Shown: one piece after another, positions 7,394 to 16,778 of the stretch | Position numbering within the stretch: the first letter of the stretch is position 1 | How the letters are laid out: each line of letters begins with the position of its first letter | DNA from: Sporosarcina sp. P32b | GTDB taxonomy: Bacteria; Bacillota; Bacilli; Bacillales_A; Planococcaceae | NCBI RefSeq assembly: GCF_002743335.1 | Contig: NZ_PDZB01000017.1 | Coordinates: 1-64,000, forward strand | DNA length: 64,000 bases | Direction: 5' to 3' | The notes under the pieces: model-generated | What the model was told of the DNA's origin: nothing | The model's input: the letters and a program-made list of their open reading frames with translations, nothing else | The model's database searches: none | Position numbers and translations under genes: made by a program

Positions 7394-9757
7394 ATGGGGA
7401 GAGGCATAAAAATTACATTGTGGGTGCTTAGTATACTATCCATTATAGCAGTGCTTGTCGCTATATTTGCAAACGCTTACATCTTGAAATCAAAACCACT
7501 TGAAGCAGGTGAGCACCAAGTATCATTCATTGATCAAGAAGTAGTTGTTACACGGGATCACAACGGAGTCCCGCATATCAACGCTGCTTCGGATGAAGAT
7601 TTGTACCGAGCGCAAGGTTATGTGCAAGCGCAAGACCGTTTATTCCAAATGGATTTAGCACGCAGGCAGGCGAGTGGTCGCTTGGCAGAAGTTATTGGCG
7701 AAAAGGCCGTCGATACAGATAAGTTATTCCGTACATTTAGTTTGCGAAAAGCTGCGGAAGCTTCATATGAAGGATATGGAGAACATGCAAAAGTGGTGCT
7801 TGGTTGGTATGCAGAAGGGGTTAATGCATTCATTAAGGAAGCTACATCTGAAAAGAAGTTGTCCTATGAATTTGCGCTTCTTGGATATGAGCCTGAAGAG
7901 TGGACGCCTGTTGATTCATTAACCATCGGGAAGTACATGGCGTATGACTTGGGTGGCAGATGGCAACCACAAGCATTCCGCCACTGGGCAATTAATGCAT
8001 TTCCAGAAGAGAAAGTGAAAGATTTATTCCTCACGTATCCAAAAAACGCAGAATCTATTATGACGGCTAATAAAGAACATAGTGTAGAAGTGGCGGGACG
8101 TTTCCTACCAGAACTTTCACCACCAGAATTTAATGGTAGTAACAACTGGGTAGTATCAGGAGAAAAGACAGCTTCCGGTAAACCTCTACTAGCTGATGAT
8201 CCGCATTTAGGATTAAGTACTCCATCTATTTGGTATCAAATGCATTTACAATCCCCTGAACAAAATGTGGAAGGTGTAATTTTTGCGGGAATTCCAGGAA
8301 TTATTTTAGGGAATAATGAAGACATTGCTTGGGGTGTCACGAACGTTGGACCAGATGTGCAAGATCTGTATATTGAAGTTCCGCATCCAAGTGAAAAAGC
8401 TCAATTCCGTTATGATGGAAAGTGGGAACAGGCAGAAGTACGGGATGAGACGATTAAAGTTAAAGGTGCAGAAGACATTCCATATGAAGTAATCGTTACG
8501 AAACACGGGCCTATTATTTCAGACATAATGTATAAAGAAGAAGATCCTGAAGCATTATTCTCCATGCAGTGGACGGCACTAGAGCCCACACTTGAACTCG
8601 AAGCGATTATGGAGATGAATAAATCATCGGATTGGGAAAGTTTTGAGAAAGCATTAGAGAAATTTCACGCACCAGCACAGAATTTCGTCTTCGCTTCTAC
8701 AGATGGCACAATCGCGTATAAAGCGAACGGACGCATTCCTATCCGTAAACAAGGTGACGCGCAATTGGCAGTGCCAGGAGATTCTTCCGACTACGGTTGG
8801 GAAAGCTATATTCCATATGATGAATTACCACGTATAGTGAATCCGAAAGAAGGTTTCATCGCCACAGCAAACAATGAAGTGGTGGATGAACAGTATCCGT
8901 ATCACATCACGAAGTTCTGGGCACAACCATACCGCTTCGAACGGATTGCGGAAGTGCTACGAGAAGGGGATAATTTTACAGTGGATGACATGATGAAACT
9001 GCAAATGGACCAAAAAAATCTCTATGCAGCAGAGTTCCTTGATTCCATGATTGGCTCAGTAGAGAAAAAAGATCAATCGGGTGACTATAAAGAAGTATTG
9101 AATACGTTAAAACAATGGGATCAATTCGATTCAAAAGACAGCAGTGCTCCGCTAATTTTCCATAAGTGGATGAAACAACTGCAAATTGACATGTTCCGCG
9201 ACGAGATGCCGGCCGATGTATATGAACTCATGCCAGGCAAAAACCAAATTACAGACGAGCTTTTGCGTAAAGGCTATAGTGGAGAAGAAAGCGTCTGGTT
9301 AGAAGAAAAGCAAGGTGTCGATCAGTGGGTGTATAATTCATTTAGCAATGCAATGAAAAATATCGCCAATGACTTCGGCGACAAACAACAAAAGTGGGCA
9401 TGGGGCGACTATCACCAACTGACATTCCCTCACCCACTAGCAAGCGCATCACCTATATTTGCAAAATTATTAAACCCTGAAAAACAACCAATCGGCGGAT
9501 CCAATATCACAGTACAAGCCGCTGCCTTCAAGGATGACGGCTCTGTCAACCACGGCGCATCATGGCGTTTCGTTGCAGACCTAGACGACTTAAACAAAAC
9601 CTATCACGTCGTCGGACCTGGCCAAAGTGGACACCTGAAATCTAAATGGTTCCATGACCAAGCAGAAGACTGGGCAAAAGGCCAATACCATGAAACATTC
9701 ATGACACAAGAAATTCCTGACGGACGTGTACTTACGCTACAACCGAAAGGGAAGTAA
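7394..9757 (+). CDS. penicillin acylase family N-terminal nucleophile hydrolase
   Basis: A 787-residue precursor, anchored or exported by a hydrophobic helix at residues 9-29. The A-chain region carries the family opening VTRDHNGVPHI (about 53-63) and LYRAQGYVQAQDRLFQMDL. The linker is followed by NGSNNWVVSG, where Ser249 is the predicted N-terminal nucleophile created by autoprocessing; DDPHL and then the GNNEDIAWGVTN loop follow as in penicillin G acylases. The family cleaves amides such as beta-lactam side chains or acyl-homoserine lactones; the substrate here is unknown. It is a single gene with a GGGGGGAGT ribosome site and its own terminator. Confidence 0.85.
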   Translation: MGRGIKITLWVLSILSIIAVLVAIFANAYILKSKPLEAGEHQVSFIDQEVVVTRDHNGVPHINAASDEDLYRAQGYVQAQDRLFQMDLARRQASGRLAEVIGEKAVDTDKLFRTFSLRKAAEASYEGYGEHAKVVLGWYAEGVNAFIKEATSEKKLSYEFALLGYEPEEWTPVDSLTIGKYMAYDLGGRWQPQAFRHWAINAFPEEKVKDLFLTYPKNAESIMTANKEHSVEVAGRFLPELSPPEFNGSNNWVVSGEKTASGKPLLADDPHLGLSTPSIWYQMHLQSPEQNVEGVIFAGIPGIILGNNEDIAWGVTNVGPDVQDLYIEVPHPSEKAQFRYDGKWEQAEVRDETIKVKGAEDIPYEVIVTKHGPIISDIMYKEEDPEALFSMQWTALEPTLELEAIMEMNKSSDWESFEKALEKFHAPAQNFVFASTDGTIAYKANGRIPIRKQGDAQLAVPGDSSDYGWESYIPYDELPRIVNPKEGFIATANNEVVDEQYPYHITKFWAQPYRFERIAEVLREGDNFTVDDMMKLQMDQKNLYAAEFLDSMIGSVEKKDQSGDYKEVLNTLKQWDQFDSKDSSAPLIFHKWMKQLQIDMFRDEMPADVYELMPGKNQITDELLRKGYSGEESVWLEEKQGVDQWVYNSFSNAMKNIANDFGDKQQKWAWGDYHQLTFPHPLASASPIFAKLLNPEKQPIGGSNITVQAAAFKDDGSVNHGASWRFVADLDDLNKTYHVVGPGQSGHLKSKWFHDQAEDWAKGQYHETFMTQEIPDGRVLTLQPKGK

Positions 9758-9770
9758 TCGGGATTTTTAC

Positions 9771-9823
9771 GACCATTTCGTTGAAGTAGTGATTTTACTA
9801 CTTCTCGCAATGGTCCTTTTTTT
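9771..9823 (+). terminator. rho-independent terminator
   Basis: Outer stem GACCATT/AATGGTC and inner stem GAAGTAGT/ACTACTTC, followed by a seven-T run, after the acylase gene. Confidence 0.85.
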
Positions 9824-9834
9824 AGTTACGCTGT

Positions 9835-10055
9835 GAGTGCTTGGGTTAGGTCCGTCGCACGACTGGTTGCTGGCTACTGCAGTTAGGTAAAGGGTCTGAA
9901 CCAGCATGAACAGCCTCCCCAGCAGTTGTATGCACTACTGCAGGGTCATTTATGTAGGTTGTGATTCTAATAGGAAGAATAGTAGCACCGTTGCCAAAGA
10001 GTATTAAACTTCTATAGGCAGTCAAACGGGTAGCTCTGTACAAAAAATACAAAGA
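9835..10055. repeat. non-coding element, short form (related to 57040-57605)
   Basis: No convincing ORF. Collinear blocks are shared with the longer element at 57040-57605: a CGACTGGTTG block, a GCAGTTGT block, a block around GTAGGTTGTGATTCTAATAG, and a GTAGCTCTGTACAAA block. The two long hairpins of the other copy are missing here. The rest of the 9758-10226 gap holds the acylase terminator on the left and AT-rich promoter sequence on the right. Confidence 0.6.
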
Positions 10056-10226
10056 AATGATCTAGCTGATCCGCTAACTATGTAGCATCCTTCGGGTCCA
10101 AAACCCCGCCCCTTTAGCTCTAGTAACTCCAAAAAACACAGATTAATTACAAAAAGCAAAAAAAGCATTTCACATGGTATACTAAATGAATTCTAATTTG
10201 CACTGCACTATCGGAGGAATCGTCAA

Positions 10227-11528
10227 ATGAAACATCTAGCAGGCGGCATACAATGGACCGTCTTTCTCATTGCATCATCTATTGCAGCTCCTATCGCGAT
10301 CGCACATGTCTTCGGTATGGACCCAGTAGCCACGTCACTATTCATGCAACGAACCATATTCGTTCTCGGTATTGCTTGTCTGATCCAAGCATTTTTCGGA
10401 CATCGAATGCCAATAAATGAAGGACCCGCAGGTTTATGGTGGGGAATCTATGTTGTCTATGCAGGCATGGTCGGTATTTTTTATACAACGTCAACAGACG
10501 CACTGCAAGCATTGCAAAGTGGTATGTTGTACAGCGGTGTGCTATTCATTATCCTAGCAGCTACGGGAATTATTACAAAGATGAAAGTGCTCTTCACACC
10601 AGCGATCACGTTCACTTATTTAATGCTTCTGATCTTACAATTAAGCGGTACCTTTATTAAAGGAATGATGGGTGTAGAAGAAGCAGGAGATCATCTGGAT
10701 CCAGTCATTTTACTCGGAAGCTTCATTGTTTTATTGATAACGTTTATTGCGATGGCTAATAAACGGCCATCCATATCTAAATACGCCATATTAATTTCGA
10801 TTGCACTTGGCTGGGGGATTTTCTTATTGCTAGGAAAAACACCAGCTATTGCGAAAGTGTCCGATCAGTTAATTCAACTACCGAAATTGTTCGTCTACGG
10901 AAAACCGGTATGGGATAGTGGTGTACTCGTTACAGCGATCTTTATTACATTATTATTAGTAGCGAATATGCTTGCATCGATCCGTGTCATGGAGCATTTA
11001 TTGAAAGAATCATTTAAAATTAATACCCCTGATCGATTACGCCAAGGGGCATTTGCTTCAGGATTTATCCATCTGATTGCGGGAGCTTTTTCTGCCATTG
11101 GTTCCGTACCGATTTCAGGATCTGCAGGATTTGTCGGCACGACACGCATGCCGTCGATAAAACCATTTATTATTGGTAGCACACTATTAGTATTCATTAC
11201 ACTATTTCCAAGTGTCATGGCCATTTTTGCGGCTTTACCAGCGCCCGTTGCATACGCTGTAACTTTTGCCATCTTTACGAAAATGGTGTCGATGGCATTC
11301 AATGAACTCGATGCGGATCCAGAAAAAGAACGTGCGCGTCAAGCTGTAGCATTTGGATTAATGGTAGGAGTAGGTACAATGTTCGTACCAGCAGAAAGTT
11401 TATCACAACTCCCAGCCATTGTAGCTTCCACATTATCTAATGGATTGATTACAGGAACGATCCTTGCGATCATTATTGAGCAATATATGATACGCAGAAG
11501 ACAAAGGAAGACGTATAGTAAGATGTAA
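10227..11528 (+). CDS. nucleobase permease (uracil/xanthine permease family, YwdJ-like)
   Basis: A 433-residue protein with about 12-14 hydrophobic segments, in the nucleobase:cation symporter-2 family. The opening GGIQWTVFLIASSIAAPIAIAHVFG, the PINEGPAGLWWGIYVVYAG loop, and the IPFSGSAGF-like segment (here VPISGSAGFVGTTRMPS) fit the uncharacterised YwdJ-like purine permease branch of B. subtilis rather than PyrP or PbuX. It probably imports a purine or pyrimidine base with protons. The start is ATG 10227 after CGGAGGAA. It is monocistronic, with a terminator directly after it. Confidence 0.8.
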   Translation: MKHLAGGIQWTVFLIASSIAAPIAIAHVFGMDPVATSLFMQRTIFVLGIACLIQAFFGHRMPINEGPAGLWWGIYVVYAGMVGIFYTTSTDALQALQSGMLYSGVLFIILAATGIITKMKVLFTPAITFTYLMLLILQLSGTFIKGMMGVEEAGDHLDPVILLGSFIVLLITFIAMANKRPSISKYAILISIALGWGIFLLLGKTPAIAKVSDQLIQLPKLFVYGKPVWDSGVLVTAIFITLLLVANMLASIRVMEHLLKESFKINTPDRLRQGAFASGFIHLIAGAFSAIGSVPISGSAGFVGTTRMPSIKPFIIGSTLLVFITLFPSVMAIFAALPAPVAYAVTFAIFTKMVSMAFNELDADPEKERARQAVAFGLMVGVGTMFVPAESLSQLPAIVASTLSNGLITGTILAIIIEQYMIRRRQRKTYSKM

Positions 11529-11530
11529 AA

Positions 11531-11563
11531 AAGCCCAACAGTGTGGACTGTTGGGACTTTTTT
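11531..11563. terminator. bidirectional terminator
   Basis: A perfect stem CCCAACAGT/ACTGTTGGG is flanked by an A tract and a T tract between convergent genes. Confidence 0.85.
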
Positions 11564-11566
11564 GAA

Positions 11567-11740
11567 TTATTTTCTTTTATCCTCTGTTGCGCGATAGACT
11601 TCTTTCAAAGCATCTCGATACTCTTTACCGCTTGCATTTTCTCGAGCGCGTGAAGCTTCCTCGGCAGTTGCTTCAAACTCCATTCCCATTTCCTCGTTGA
11701 TCGTTCCTTTATGAAACAAATGACGTATATCTTTATCCAT
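11567..11740 (-). CDS. small hydrophilic protein, unknown
   Basis: A 57-residue protein running from MDKDIRHLFHKGTINEEMG to a VYRATEDKRK end. It is highly charged and predicted helical, with no cysteine or membrane segment. The ATG has an excellent GAGGAGGG ribosome site 6 bases upstream, and the convergent terminator lies just past its stop. I do not recognise the family. Codon use looks like that of its neighbours. Confidence 0.75.
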   Translation of the reverse strand: MDKDIRHLFHKGTINEEMGMEFEATAEEASRARENASGKEYRDALKEVYRATEDKRK

Positions 11741-11886
11741 AGAAATCCCTCCTCGTCGTACTATGGTTTAATTTGAGATATCCATACATAAAGAAGAGAA
11801 TTTCATTGAAAGAAAGAGGGTTCATTATTAAACTGTCGAAAGAAGTAAGGTAGTAACACAATTCAGAATGGGGAGTGGATCTGCAT

Positions 11887-12441
11887 ATGAGTAAAAAAGT
11901 ATTGATTCTTGGCGGAGATGCCGTAGAAGCTTTGGAAATTTTCTATCCGTACTATCGTTGTTTGGAAGAAGGATTTGACACGACTATTGCTTCACCGTCT
12001 GTAAAGAAATTATATACCGTAACCCATGACTTCATCGATGGAATGGAAACTTATGTTGAAAAACCGGCATATGGTTTGGATTCACATATTGCCTTCAAAG
12101 ATGTCAATCCTGCAGACTATGACGCGCTCATTATTCCAGGTGGACGTGCACCGGAATATATTCGCCTAGACGAATCCTTACCAGCTATTGTCCGTCATTT
12201 CTTTGAAGAGAATAAACCAGTGGCGGCAGTTTGTCATGCTGCACAGGTGTTATCCGTCATTCCGGATCTTATGAAAGGTAGAGAATACACAGCCTATATC
12301 GCATGTAAGCCCGACGTCACAGCAGCGGGTGCTACGTATATTGAAAAAGACCTTCATACAGAAGGAAATTTAGTATCAGGACATGCTTGGCCAGATCTTC
12401 CAGGATTAATGAGAGAATTCATGAAAATGGTTAATAAATAA
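11887..12441 (+). CDS. DJ-1/PfpI family protein
   Basis: About 184 residues. KKVLILGGDAVEALE is the first strand and loop, with the conserved acidic residue near the nucleophile elbow. DALIIPGGRAPEYIR and PVAAVCHAAQVL carry the nucleophile Cys116. Members act as glyoxalases/deglycases, chaperones or general stress proteins; the activity here is not determined. I chose ATG 11887 because the GGGGAG ribosome site is well spaced for it and too close for the in-frame GTG at 11875. It is a single gene, with hairpins after the stop. Confidence 0.85.
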   Translation: MSKKVLILGGDAVEALEIFYPYYRCLEEGFDTTIASPSVKKLYTVTHDFIDGMETYVEKPAYGLDSHIAFKDVNPADYDALIIPGGRAPEYIRLDESLPAIVRHFFEENKPVAAVCHAAQVLSVIPDLMKGREYTAYIACKPDVTAAGATYIEKDLHTEGNLVSGHAWPDLPGLMREFMKMVNK

Positions 12442-12446
12442 AAAAG

Positions 12447-12516
12447 TGCAAAGCTTGTTAAGCTTTGCAACAGACTGAAGACAAATCCAGAAATGGAGTC
12501 GTCTTCAGTTTTTTTA
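12447..12516. terminator. two hairpins forming a convergent terminator
   Basis: The first hairpin is TGCAAAGCTT/AAGCTTTGCA (12447-12469). The second is ACTGAAGAC paired with GTCTTCAGT (12474-12509) and followed by a T run. They separate the DJ-1 gene and the Yip1 gene. Confidence 0.75.
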
Positions 12517-12525
12517 TTGTTGAAT

Positions 12526-13149
12526 TTAGTAAGCAAGAAGTACAAATACTAAAAAGATAATAAATGGAATCATTAAAGCTAAAAATAAGCCAATCACAAT
12601 CAGAATCGTACTGAATCCGCGCCATGAGGAAAATTGATGAACAATTCCAATACCCTTAGATAAAATCACGGTATTAAAAATGCTTAACCCCAGTATAAGT
12701 AAGTTGGTTAACAATAGAACAACAGATAATGTTCCAAATAGATCAGCATCTGCGGTGTTCATCATATCAATAAATAAATTCTTGCCGAAAATAAAAACTA
12801 GTAGCAAATTGATTGGCATCATCCATATCAATGGGATTGAAGCAATTGGCGACATTTGCACCATGTCTTTGAAATTACCTTTACCTCCAAGCCATTTACC
12901 TACCCAAGTGTAGAGAGCGGAACTAATAAAGAGACTGATAACAGCTCCGATGAATGATGAAAGGATACCAAGCAGTATCATTATAGGCAATGAAAGGTCA
13001 GGTAAAATATCCGTTTCGGCAAAGGATGTTATCCCGACGCTGACCGAAACGAGGAATAAGATGAAAAAACTATAACTCCATGTTTTGTATTCGAGAACAT
13101 AACGAATTGTTTGCTTAGGTTGTGTCCATATCGAAATGAGTGGATTCAA
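12526..13149 (-). CDS. Yip1 domain membrane protein
   Basis: A 207-residue protein with about five membrane segments in the Yip1 arrangement. NPLISIWTQPKQTIRYV at the N-terminus is the amphipathic lead-in typical of bacterial Yip1 proteins, and GNFKDMVQMSPIASIPLIW is the conserved loop before the last helices. The role of bacterial Yip1 proteins is unknown. The start is set at TTG 13149 because AAAGGAGG lies 7 bases upstream; the longer frame back to 13206 has no ribosome site. It is monocistronic and divergent from namA. Confidence 0.75.
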   Translation of the reverse strand: MNPLISIWTQPKQTIRYVLEYKTWSYSFFILFLVSVSVGITSFAETDILPDLSLPIMILLGILSSFIGAVISLFISSALYTWVGKWLGGKGNFKDMVQMSPIASIPLIWMMPINLLLVFIFGKNLFIDMMNTADADLFGTLSVVLLLTNLLILGLSIFNTVILSKGIGIVHQFSSWRGFSTILIVIGLFLALMIPFIIFLVFVLLAY

Positions 13150-13291
13150 GAAAAAACCTCCTTTTATATAGTCTACTATACGTTCAAGTACTACCATATG
13201 TTTCATAAAGTTGGTTTAAAATCCTCAAACATTAAAAAAACATATAGATTTGCTATACTTTCCCTAGGAACTAGCAGAGGAGGAATTGTTC

Positions 13292-14311
13292 ATGACAAAA
13301 TTATTTAGCCCTTATACTATACGTGGTGTAGAATTTAAAAATCGTATTGCAATGGCACCGATGTGTATGTATTCTTCACATAATCAGGATGGAAAAGTAG
13401 AGGATTGGCATAAAACCCATTATGCTACCCGTGCGGTAGGACAAGTCGGCCTGATCATCGTTGAAGCAACAGCCGTTCAACCGCAAGGAAGAATCTCAAG
13501 TGAAGATTTAGGAATCTGGTCAGATGAGCATATTGAAGGTCTAACTGAAATCGTTCGTTTGATGAAACAACATGGTGCCCGTACCGGTATCCAATTAGCA
13601 CATGCAGGAAGAAAGGCGACAGTGGATGGAACCATTCATGCGCCAAGTCCCATTGCGTTCAATGAGAAATATAAAACACCAGCAGAAATGACTAATATTG
13701 ATATTGAGGAAACGATTGAAGCATTCAAACAAGGAGCAATCCGTTCCAAACAAGCTGGTTTTGACGTGATTGAAATCCATGGTGCACATGGTTATTTACT
13801 TAATGAGTTCTTGACTCCACTATGTAATCATCGTGAGGATGAATACGGTGGATCAGCAGAAAATCGTTACCGTATACTAGGCCAAGTGATCGATGCCATC
13901 CGTTCTGTTTGGGAAGGTCCGTTATTTGTCAGAATTTCAGCAGAAGATTATCAAGAGGGCGGTATGGATCCTTCGCAGTATGCAGAAATGGCGGCTTGGA
14001 TGAAAGAACAGGGCGTCGATCTAGTCGATGTGAGCTCTGGCGGTGTAGTTCCAGCTGCTATCCATCCATTCCCGGGCTATCAAGTGCCGTTTGCGGATGT
14101 GATTCGTCAGCAAGCAAATATTTCTACAGGTGCAGTAGGATTGATTACTTCAGCCCTACAAGCAGAAGAAATTCTACAAAATGACCGTGCGGATATGGTA
14201 TTGCTTGCTCGTGAATTATTACGTGATCCTTACTGGCCATATACAGCAGCTAAAGAACTCGGTGTTGAAATTGAATCCCCTGTTCAATATAATCGCGGCT
14301 GGACCTATTAA
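13292..14311 (+). CDS. namA: NADPH-dependent ene-reductase, old yellow enzyme family
   Basis: A 339-residue FMN flavoprotein that aligns end to end with my recollection of B. subtilis NamA (YqjM). Shared features are the [13 protein letters not shown] opening with the Cys that tunes [12 protein letters not shown], the paired histidines in [21 protein letters not shown], and the [11 protein letters not shown] end. It reduces activated C=C bonds in enals, enones and nitro compounds using NADPH and is linked to detoxification. The start is ATG 13292 after AGAGGAGGAA. It is a single gene. Confidence 0.9.
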   Translation: MTKLFSPYTIRGVEFKNRIAMAPMCMYSSHNQDGKVEDWHKTHYATRAVGQVGLIIVEATAVQPQGRISSEDLGIWSDEHIEGLTEIVRLMKQHGARTGIQLAHAGRKATVDGTIHAPSPIAFNEKYKTPAEMTNIDIEETIEAFKQGAIRSKQAGFDVIEIHGAHGYLLNEFLTPLCNHREDEYGGSAENRYRILGQVIDAIRSVWEGPLFVRISAEDYQEGGMDPSQYAEMAAWMKEQGVDLVDVSSGGVVPAAIHPFPGYQVPFADVIRQQANISTGAVGLITSALQAEEILQNDRADMVLLARELLRDPYWPYTAAKELGVEIESPVQYNRGWTY

Positions 14312-14328
14312 TCCATTCGTTCAGTAAT

Positions 14329-14826
14329 TCACGTTTTATCATCAAAAAATACTAACTCTGCACGAATCTCCTCCTCAATATGTAAGATAGCGAACGAGTA
14401 ATGAGGTAGTTTACGCTTGTCGGTTGGAGATCCGGGATTTAACAATAGGATTTTATTCATATAACGAAGCATAGGAATGTGGGAGTGTCCAAAGATAATG
14501 ATGTCTAATGGCACTCCTTCAAATGCTGCAATAGCACGTTTTTCGGTCGTCTGTTTCTCTCCGTGACCATGTACTAAGCCAATTTTCACGTGTCCTACTT
14601 GCATCACTTGTTGCGATGGAAATTGTCCTTTTATCACCTCGCCATCTACATTACCTGAAACACCACGCACCTCTGCGAGTTCAGAAAGCATCTGCACCAC
14701 TTCGATGGATTTCCAATCACCTGTATGTAGAATCAAATCAGCTGTTTTACATTCTTTTATTAATCTAACAGGCAAAGTTTTGCCTCTTCCAGGAATATGG
14801 GTATCACCCGTGACGACAATTTTCAT
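14329..14826 (-). CDS. metallophosphoesterase, YfcE/MJ0936-like
   Basis: A 165-residue calcineurin-like phosphoesterase with the full metal motif series: GDTHIPGR (in place of GDxHG), LHTGDW, GNVDGE (GNCD-like), LVHGHGE, and the terminal IFGHSHIP. It probably hydrolyses phosphodiesters or phosphomonoesters with two metal ions in the cytosol; the substrate is unknown. The start is ATG 14826 because AAGGAGG lies 6-7 bases upstream; an upstream frame to 14922 has none. It converges on namA with only 17 bases between, and no terminator is visible there. Confidence 0.85.
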   Translation of the reverse strand: MKIVVTGDTHIPGRGKTLPVRLIKECKTADLILHTGDWKSIEVVQMLSELAEVRGVSGNVDGEVIKGQFPSQQVMQVGHVKIGLVHGHGEKQTTEKRAIAAFEGVPLDIIIFGHSHIPMLRYMNKILLLNPGSPTDKRKLPHYSFAILHIEEEIRAELVFFDDKT

Positions 14827-14926
14827 GATGAGCCTCCTTGATTTGTAATTGCTTATATCATTTCCGTTATCGCTGAATAGCAAACAAAGAATCGGACATA
14901 CTGTTGCTATGACGGGAGGCAATTTT

Positions 14927-15295
14927 ATGGAAGATTATACGTTTACAGATGCAGTACTGCAAGATTACAAAACCGGTATGGGCGCAATGAGTGAAAAACT
15001 ACCTAAGTTAATGAAATCATTCCATGAATTCACAGAGGTCAGTTTTGAAGAGGGAGAAATCAGCCAGAAATATAAGCAGCTAATTGCATTGGCTGTAAGT
15101 GTCTATGCACATAGCGAGTATTGCATCATTTACCATACAAAAGCTTCTATGGATGCTGGATCTACTGTTCCGGAAGTCTTGGAGGCTGTTGGTGTCGCTG
15201 CAGCCCTTGGCGGTGGTAGTGCCTTAAGTCAGGCAGTTACATTAGTTATGCAGACAATAGATGAAATACAGGAAAACCCAAAACCTCTACAATGA
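14927..15295 (+). CDS. carboxymuconolactone decarboxylase (AhpD-like) family protein
   Basis: A 122-residue all-helical protein. The core KQLIALAVSVYAHSEYCIIYHTKASMDAG matches the CMD fold, and the EYCIIYH segment keeps one cysteine and the histidine. The first cysteine of the AhpD CxxC pair is absent, so disulfide reductase activity is doubtful. The start is ATG 14927 after a GGGAGG ribosome site. It is divergent from the phosphoesterase and followed by a terminator. Confidence 0.8.
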   Translation: MEDYTFTDAVLQDYKTGMGAMSEKLPKLMKSFHEFTEVSFEEGEISQKYKQLIALAVSVYAHSEYCIIYHTKASMDAGSTVPEVLEAVGVAAALGGGSALSQAVTLVMQTIDEIQENPKPLQ

Positions 15296-15299
15296 AAGA

Positions 15300-15334
15300 A
15301 CACCTTGTCGAATGAAAATCGATAAGGTGTTTTT
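15300..15334 (+). terminator. rho-independent terminator
   Basis: CACCTTgTCGA and TCGATAAGGTG pair with one bulge and are followed by TTTTT. Confidence 0.75.
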
Positions 15335-15553
15335 GATGGGTCTAGATATCTCTTCAATTAGATTGAATCAAATAGTACGGAAATGAAGTAGAAAGAATAG
15401 AGCTGAAATGAAAGTGAATATAACACTCATAATGCCTCATTATCTTCTGTATAGTATATAGGTTACTAACCTGAATTCGAGAAACGCATGTGTTATATTG
15501 CAAACGACAGGGTAAAGGATATACAGCATAGTAAGTAAGAGGGGGATAAAACG

Positions 15554-16285
15554 TTGATTCAAACGTCAAATGCTTTATTAACAAAGGAAGACTTCGCACA
15601 ACGCAATGATTTACCAGAATGGTTACTGTTAGAATATCAGACGTTTCATACTATCGTGACTGATAAGACATTCCCATGCTATTTTGGAATGGCTGGCGAA
15701 AATAAAGGCGAACTACGATACGCTTACGTGTCTAAAAATGACTGGTCGAACTTGCCCCAAGCATTGGAAGCATTTTTGACGCTATTTGAAAATCCAAAGC
15801 ATAAACGCCATGGTCTATTTGTATTTGTTGAACCTTTTGAAAAAGAAGGAACAATAGAGGAGTATCGCCAACAGTTTTGGGATATTTTGCAGTACTTGCA
15901 TACAGAAGACCAAGAACAATGGCCTGCTGAAGCGCCACGAGATCCTGACCATTATCTATGGGACTTTCATTTCCAAGGAGAGCCGATTTTTGCTTTCGGT
16001 AATGCGCCAGCCTATAAGCAACGAAAGACTCGTGACTTAGGAAATGCACTGGTCATCGGGTTTCAGCCGCGCAAGATTTTCAAAGGTCTTACGGGTACGG
16101 AAAAAGGCGGAATCAACTCGCGTGAGAAAGTTCGTGAACGTGTAGAGCTATGGGATGACCTACCAAAGCATCCTGACATTAGTCATTTTGGAGACCCAAC
16201 ACATAACGAATGGAAACAATTTTTCATCGGTGACGATAGCGTGCCGCTAACTGGAAAGTGTCCATTTACTCATAAAGATATGTAG
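15554..16285 (+). CDS. YqcI/YcgG family protein
   Basis: A 243-residue protein whose DKTFPCYFGMAGENKGELRY opening, LWDFHFQGEPIFAFGNAPAY middle and GKCPFTHKDM end match the YqcI/YcgG family. Function is unknown; the conserved Cys in FPCYFG and CPF at the end are recurrent in the family. The start is TTG 15554 after GAGGGGG. A weak sigma-B-like promoter GTTATA-N12-GGGTAA is visible at 15492-15515, less convincing than the others in this window. A hairpin with many G-U pairs follows the stop. Confidence 0.8.
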   Translation: MIQTSNALLTKEDFAQRNDLPEWLLLEYQTFHTIVTDKTFPCYFGMAGENKGELRYAYVSKNDWSNLPQALEAFLTLFENPKHKRHGLFVFVEPFEKEGTIEEYRQQFWDILQYLHTEDQEQWPAEAPRDPDHYLWDFHFQGEPIFAFGNAPAYKQRKTRDLGNALVIGFQPRKIFKGLTGTEKGGINSREKVRERVELWDDLPKHPDISHFGDPTHNEWKQFFIGDDSVPLTGKCPFTHKDM

Positions 16286-16291
16286 ACACAG

Positions 16292-16336
16292 GATGTCTTA
16301 GTAGTCGTAAACTTACGGTTGCTGAGATGTCTTTTT
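16292..16336 (+). terminator. probable terminator with G-U pairs
   Basis: GATGTCTTAGTAGTCGTAA pairs with TTACGGTTGCTGAGATGTC when G-U pairs are allowed. TTTTT follows. Confidence 0.6.
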
Positions 16337-16388
16337 ATCTTGCATACTGACTATTCCGCTTTTATGATGAACGTAAGGAGTGGGTAAA

Positions 16389-16718
16389 ATGAAAAAACAC
16401 AGTCACGAAGTTCGAGGGCTACTAGTGGATGATGAAACGCGCTGCATTCATTACGCAACAGAAACAGACCGAATTGCCATCAAGTTCTATTGCTGCAATA
16501 CCTACTTCCCATGTCACTTATGCCATGAAGAAACTGGTTGCGGTCAACATGCCGTTTGGCCAGCTAGTCGGTTTGACATGAAAGCCATACTTTGTGGTGC
16601 GTGTGGTCATGAACTCACGATCAACGAATACTTTCATAGCTCCTATCAATGTCCTTCCTGTAAAGCGAACTTTAATCCAGGCTGCAGTCTTCATAAAGAC
16701 CTATACTTCGAAAATTGA
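16389..16718 (+). CDS. CHY zinc finger protein
   Basis: A 109-residue cytosolic zinc protein. The pattern CIHYATETDRIAIKFYCCNTYFPCHLCHEE with later CGACGHEL and CPSCKANFNPGC gives the Cys and His ligand set of the CHY zinc finger for about three zinc ions. Bacterial single-domain CHY proteins have no assigned role; the eukaryotic relatives are RING-linked. The start is ATG 16389 with AAGGAG eight bases before it, rather than the in-frame GTG at 16380. Confidence 0.85.
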   Translation: MKKHSHEVRGLLVDDETRCIHYATETDRIAIKFYCCNTYFPCHLCHEETGCGQHAVWPASRFDMKAILCGACGHELTINEYFHSSYQCPSCKANFNPGCSLHKDLYFEN

Positions 16719-16778
16719 AGTGTTTTAAGAATCATCAACAGGGAACACTAAAGCAAACAGGTAAAGTGAGGGATTTCA

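Noticed and set aside
9846-10052. A 68-codon minus-strand ORF in the short non-coding element
   Set aside because: No ribosome site, and it is not preserved in the related element at 57040-57605.
10895-11302. A 135-codon antisense ORF inside the nucleobase permease gene
   Set aside because: Composition is that of a reversed membrane protein gene. No independent support.
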